NCBI GenBank assembly: GCA_017420625.1
Contig: JAFOIR010000377.1
Span: 1-5,107 of the forward strand
Length of the DNA: 5,107 bases
Direction: 5' to 3'
DNA from: Bacillota bacterium
GTDB taxonomy: Bacteria; Bacillota_A; Clostridia; Lachnospirales; Bianqueaceae
Below the pieces are notes generated by a model. It was not told where the DNA came from. It searched no databases and saw only the letters and a program-made list of their open reading frames with translations. A program made the position numbers and the translations under genes. Of the stretch, positions 4,612-5,107 are shown piece by piece (the stretch's first letter is position 1; every line of letters starts with the position of its first letter).

Positions 4612-5107
4612 TTACGACTTACCTTCACCTACCAGATATACTTCTGTATGATCATAACCTGAAGAAGGTCCCCAGACTTCACCAGTCTCCGTTGCACCTG
4701 GCTTGATCTCACTGTCAGAATCGCCGATATAGGTATATTCGACCTCAAGCACTTTTCCTTCTGCATCAAAGAAGACCACATATGCCTGCACATATTTAGC
4801 AGCCAGAGTACCACTGTTCGTAATCGATACCGAAACCTTGTTATTGTCCGCCGGAGCAGATGTTGCAGTCAGGCCTGCCAGAACCGGCAGATAATAATCG
4901 GTCACATAAGGTTTGAGCATATAGGATGAGGTCGCCACTGCCGGACCGCCGTCCACTGGTGTCGTGCCGCAGTGAAGAATCGAGGTTTCACCAGGACCAA
5001 GAACATCGATCGTGTCGAAGCTGCATCCAATCGCCACTCCATTTTCGTCCCGAAGTACCAGAGTACCTGGAACAGTCACATTCTGAGTGGATATATTCTC
5101 AACGATC
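4612..5107 (-). CDS. C-terminal part of an FxLYD/CARDB-like beta-sandwich protein (partial)
   Basis: The reading frame is open to the right edge, so the N-terminus is missing; at least 164 residues are present before the TAA at 4614-4612. A GTG at 5079 is not taken as the start, because the frame continues upstream with residues (VENIST then QNVTV) that fit the same domain. Two related beta-rich modules are visible. The first has TVPGTLVLRDENGVAIG followed by LGPGETSILHCG. The second has VSITNSGTLAAKYVQAYVVF, FDAEGKVLEVE and IKPGATETGEVWG. The pattern of neutral or polar N-S/T turn, F/L-x-D-x-x-G and PGET-like loop matches FxLYD- and CARDB-type extracellular domains. The protein is probably secreted or membrane-anchored, with the anchor or signal in the unseen part. 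The function is unknown. A hairpin terminator follows the stop. Confidence 0.8.
   Translation of the reverse strand, partial: IVENISTQNVTVPGTLVLRDENGVAIGCSFDTIDVLGPGETSILHCGTTPVDGGPAVATSSYMLKPYVTDYYLPVLAGLTATSAPADNNKVSVSITNSGTLAAKYVQAYVVFFDAEGKVLEVEYTYIGDSDSEIKPGATETGEVWGPSSGYDHTEVYLVGEGKS

Noticed and set aside
1..5107. CRISPR array, insertion sequence, tRNA or phage genes
   Set aside because: There are no direct repeats with regular spacers, no transposase or integrase motifs, no terminal inverted repeats and no cloverleaf that I could find by reading.

Overview
The window looks like a chromosomal, core-genome stretch from a Gram-positive anaerobe of the class Clostridia, probably Lachnospiraceae-like. 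The support is the infC-rpmI-rplT gene order behind a Firmicutes-type attenuated leader, strong AAGGAGG-type ribosome binding sites, a long CBS/DRTGG-containing family II pyrophosphatase, and a Lys/Ala-rich protein with a DUF6465-like C-terminal domain. Taxonomy is inferred from family resemblance only. Every gene I can support is on the minus strand, so transcription runs from right to left.

Right to left: (1) 5107-4612 is the C-terminal part of a larger protein with FxLYD/CARDB-like beta-sandwich repeats, cut by the window edge and followed by a hairpin terminator (4534-4503). (2) 4456-4064 is a small histone-H1-like Lys/Ala-rich protein, followed by a strong terminator (4026-3980). (3) Next to that terminator lies a perfect-consensus promoter (TTGACA, 17 bp, TATAAT; 3968-3940). 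It drives a leader of about 180 nt with stacked hairpins and an intrinsic terminator (3812-3784) placed just before infC. This is the layout of an L20 leader (ribosomal-protein attenuation). (4) infC (3748-3239) starts at an ATT codon behind a good Shine-Dalgarno. It is followed by rpmI (3219-3022) and rplT (2973-2620). (5) After a hairpin with a poor U-tract (2609-2581) come the CBS/DRTGG/DHH/DHHA2 pyrophosphatase (2560-698) and, 12 nt further, a two-helix membrane protein with a possible PH-like tail (685-158). A final hairpin sits at 146-118. Bases 1-117 hold no gene I can support.

The gene-free stretch 3749-4063 (about 315 bp) is filled by the leader, the promoter and the preceding terminator. 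The stretch 4457-4611 holds the terminator hairpin, a weak candidate promoter and a ribosome binding site.

The central unit supplies initiation factor IF3 and two 50S proteins. It appears to carry two layers of feedback: attenuation in the leader (known in the family to respond to L20) and a non-canonical infC start codon (known in E. coli to let IF3 repress its own translation). I see no clearly new multi-gene system. The best leads are the leader's competing pairings, the ATT start, the acidic insert in the pyrophosphatase, the histone-like protein, and hairpins that lie between co-directional genes.
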